The notes under the pieces are model-generated. The model had not been told where the DNA came from, did not search any database, and saw nothing but the letters and a program-made list of their open reading frames with translations. The position numbers and the translations under genes were made by a program. DNA of 64,000 nucleotides. It comes from Scleromatobacter sp039920745. GTDB taxonomy: Bacteria; Pseudomonadota; Gammaproteobacteria; Burkholderiales; Burkholderiaceae_C. Location of the stretch: assembly GCA_039920745.1 (NCBI GenBank), contig JBDSDD010000077.1:47604-111603 (forward strand). The letters are read 5' to 3'. How positions within the stretch are numbered: the first letter of the stretch is position 1; each line of letters begins with the position of its first letter. Of this stretch, positions 62,952-64,000 are shown in pieces.

Positions 62952-64000
62952 ATGCCCGTCAACCTCACCGCCCCCAAGCCGTCCGACCTGCACGCCGTCC
63001 CCGGCGTCCGCGTGGGCATCGCGATGGCCGGCGTGCGCAAGGCCAACCGCAAGGACCTGGTGACGTTCGTGCTGGACGCCGGCACGGTGGTCGCGGGCGT
63101 GTTCACGCAGAACCGCTTCTGCGCTGCGCCGGTGCAGGTTTGCCGCGAGCACCTGGCCGCCGCGACGGACGGTATCCGCGCGCTGGTCATCAACACCGGC
63201 AACGCCAACGCCGGCACCGGCGCCGACGGCATCGCCCGCGCACGCCGCACCTGCGAGGCCGCGGCCGGCCTGCTGGGCCTGAAGCCGCAGCAGGTGCTGC
63301 CGTTCTCCACCGGCGTCATCATGGAGACGCTGCCGGTCGAGCGCATCGAGGCGGGCCTGCCGGCCGCGCTCGGTGACCTGCAGGCCGCCCACTGGGGCCA
63401 GGCCGCCGAAGGCATCATGACCACCGACACGCTGCCCAAGGCGGCGTCGACGCAGGTGACGATCGGCGGCAGGATCGTCACCGTCACTGGCATCAGCAAG
63501 GGCGCGGGCATGATCCGCCCGAACATGGCCACGATGCTGGGCTTCCTGGCCACCGACGCCGTGATTCCGGCCAAGCTGCTGCAGGCGCTCGCCAAACAGG
63601 CCGCCGACGCGTCGTTCAACCGCATCACGATCGACGGCGACACCTCCACCAACGACAGCTTCATCGTGATGGCCACGCAGCAGGCCGGCCACGCGCGCAT
63701 CGATTCGCTGGACTCCGACGACGGCCGCGTGCTGGTCGCCGCGGTGACGCAGGTCGCGCAGCAACTGGCGCAGGCCATCGTGCGCGATGGCGAGGGCGCC
63801 ACCAAGTTCATCGCGCTGCGCGTGGGCGGGGGACGCACCGTGGAGGAGTGCCGGCGCGTCGCTTTCGCCATTGCCCATTCGCCGCTGGTGAAGACCGCGT
63901 TCTCGGCGTCGGACCCCAATCTCGGCCGGATCGTGTGCGCGATCGGCAACGGCGCCACGCCGGACCTCGATCCGGCCGGCGTGTCGTTCTGGCTCGACGA
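62952..64000 (+). CDS. argJ: Glutamate N-acetyltransferase / amino-acid N-acetyltransferase (ArgJ), 3' truncated
   Basis: About 349 residues visible of ~410. ArgJ transfers acetyl groups between ornithine and glutamate in arginine synthesis. Start MPVNLTAPKPSDLHAVPGVRVGIAMAGV; oxyanion region FSTGVI (family STGVIG variant), self-cleavage site near GIMTTDT (Thr nucleophile), later KGAGMIRPNMATMLGF. The window ends before the C-terminus. Confidence 0.95.
   Translation, partial: MPVNLTAPKPSDLHAVPGVRVGIAMAGVRKANRKDLVTFVLDAGTVVAGVFTQNRFCAAPVQVCREHLAAATDGIRALVINTGNANAGTGADGIARARRTCEAAAGLLGLKPQQVLPFSTGVIMETLPVERIEAGLPAALGDLQAAHWGQAAEGIMTTDTLPKAASTQVTIGGRIVTVTGISKGAGMIRPNMATMLGFLATDAVIPAKLLQALAKQAADASFNRITIDGDTSTNDSFIVMATQQAGHARIDSLDSDDGRVLVAAVTQVAQQLAQAIVRDGEGATKFIALRVGGGRTVEECRRVAFAIAHSPLVKTAFSASDPNLGRIVCAIGNGATPDLDPAGVSFWLD

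Overview
The window reads as a stretch of chromosome from a GC-rich betaproteobacterium of the order Burkholderiales. This is inferred from gene order and protein style: hisI-hisE-HIT-tatABC, petABC-sspA-sspB, erpA/anmK/M23 peptidase/tyrS, and a PEP-CTERM protein. The Rubrivivax/Leptothrix/Roseateles side of the order is the best guess. Both edges cut genes: ahcY lacks its 5' end and argJ its 3' end.

Layout. 1-2.1 kb: methyl cycle (ahcY, metF) with a 184-bp REP-type element between them. 2.2-6.6 kb: a secreted S53 protease divergent from a PEP-CTERM beta-helix protein. 6.7-11.4 kb: htpG, queE-queD and a DyP-type peroxidase. 11.7-12.5 kb: a compact minus-strand array of six tRNA genes, preceded by a promoter, a 44-codon ORF and a terminator-like hairpin. 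12.6-19.4 kb: a three-domain phospholipase-like protein, lipase plus its foldase, a Crp/Fnr regulator, SrkA kinase and a GNAT enzyme. 19.9-26.8 kb: rplM-rpsI, a DUF6776-like protein, bactofilin, erpA, anmK, an M23 peptidase and tyrS. 26.8-28.8 kb: an arsenic operon with its operator. 28.9-35 kb: AAA ATPase, mutT-like NUDIX, a DUF11-type protein, hisIE, HIT and tatABC. 35-39.9 kb: HtrA-like protease, DUF885 peptidase, pdxA (3' end built from a second REP-type element) and mscL. 40.2-44.5 kb: cytochrome bc1, sspAB and tRNA-Thr. 44.6-50.3 kb: esterase lipoprotein, small proteins, decayed genes (an RCC1-repeat remnant), NDH-2 and a BON lipoprotein. 50.4-54.8 kb: a two-component locus with a stand-alone receiver and a 56-aa acidic ORF. 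54.9-64 kb: DciA, M23 peptidase, SecA, an ABC importer pair and argJ.

Most of the window is core housekeeping. The accessory signals are the tRNA array with its leader, the Cys/His-repeat + SMase-D-like + PLAT protein, two families of dispersed intergenic repeats, a 14-bp motif in front of two unrelated genes, and the decayed genes near 47 kb. All assignments are read from sequence and family knowledge; no database search was run.
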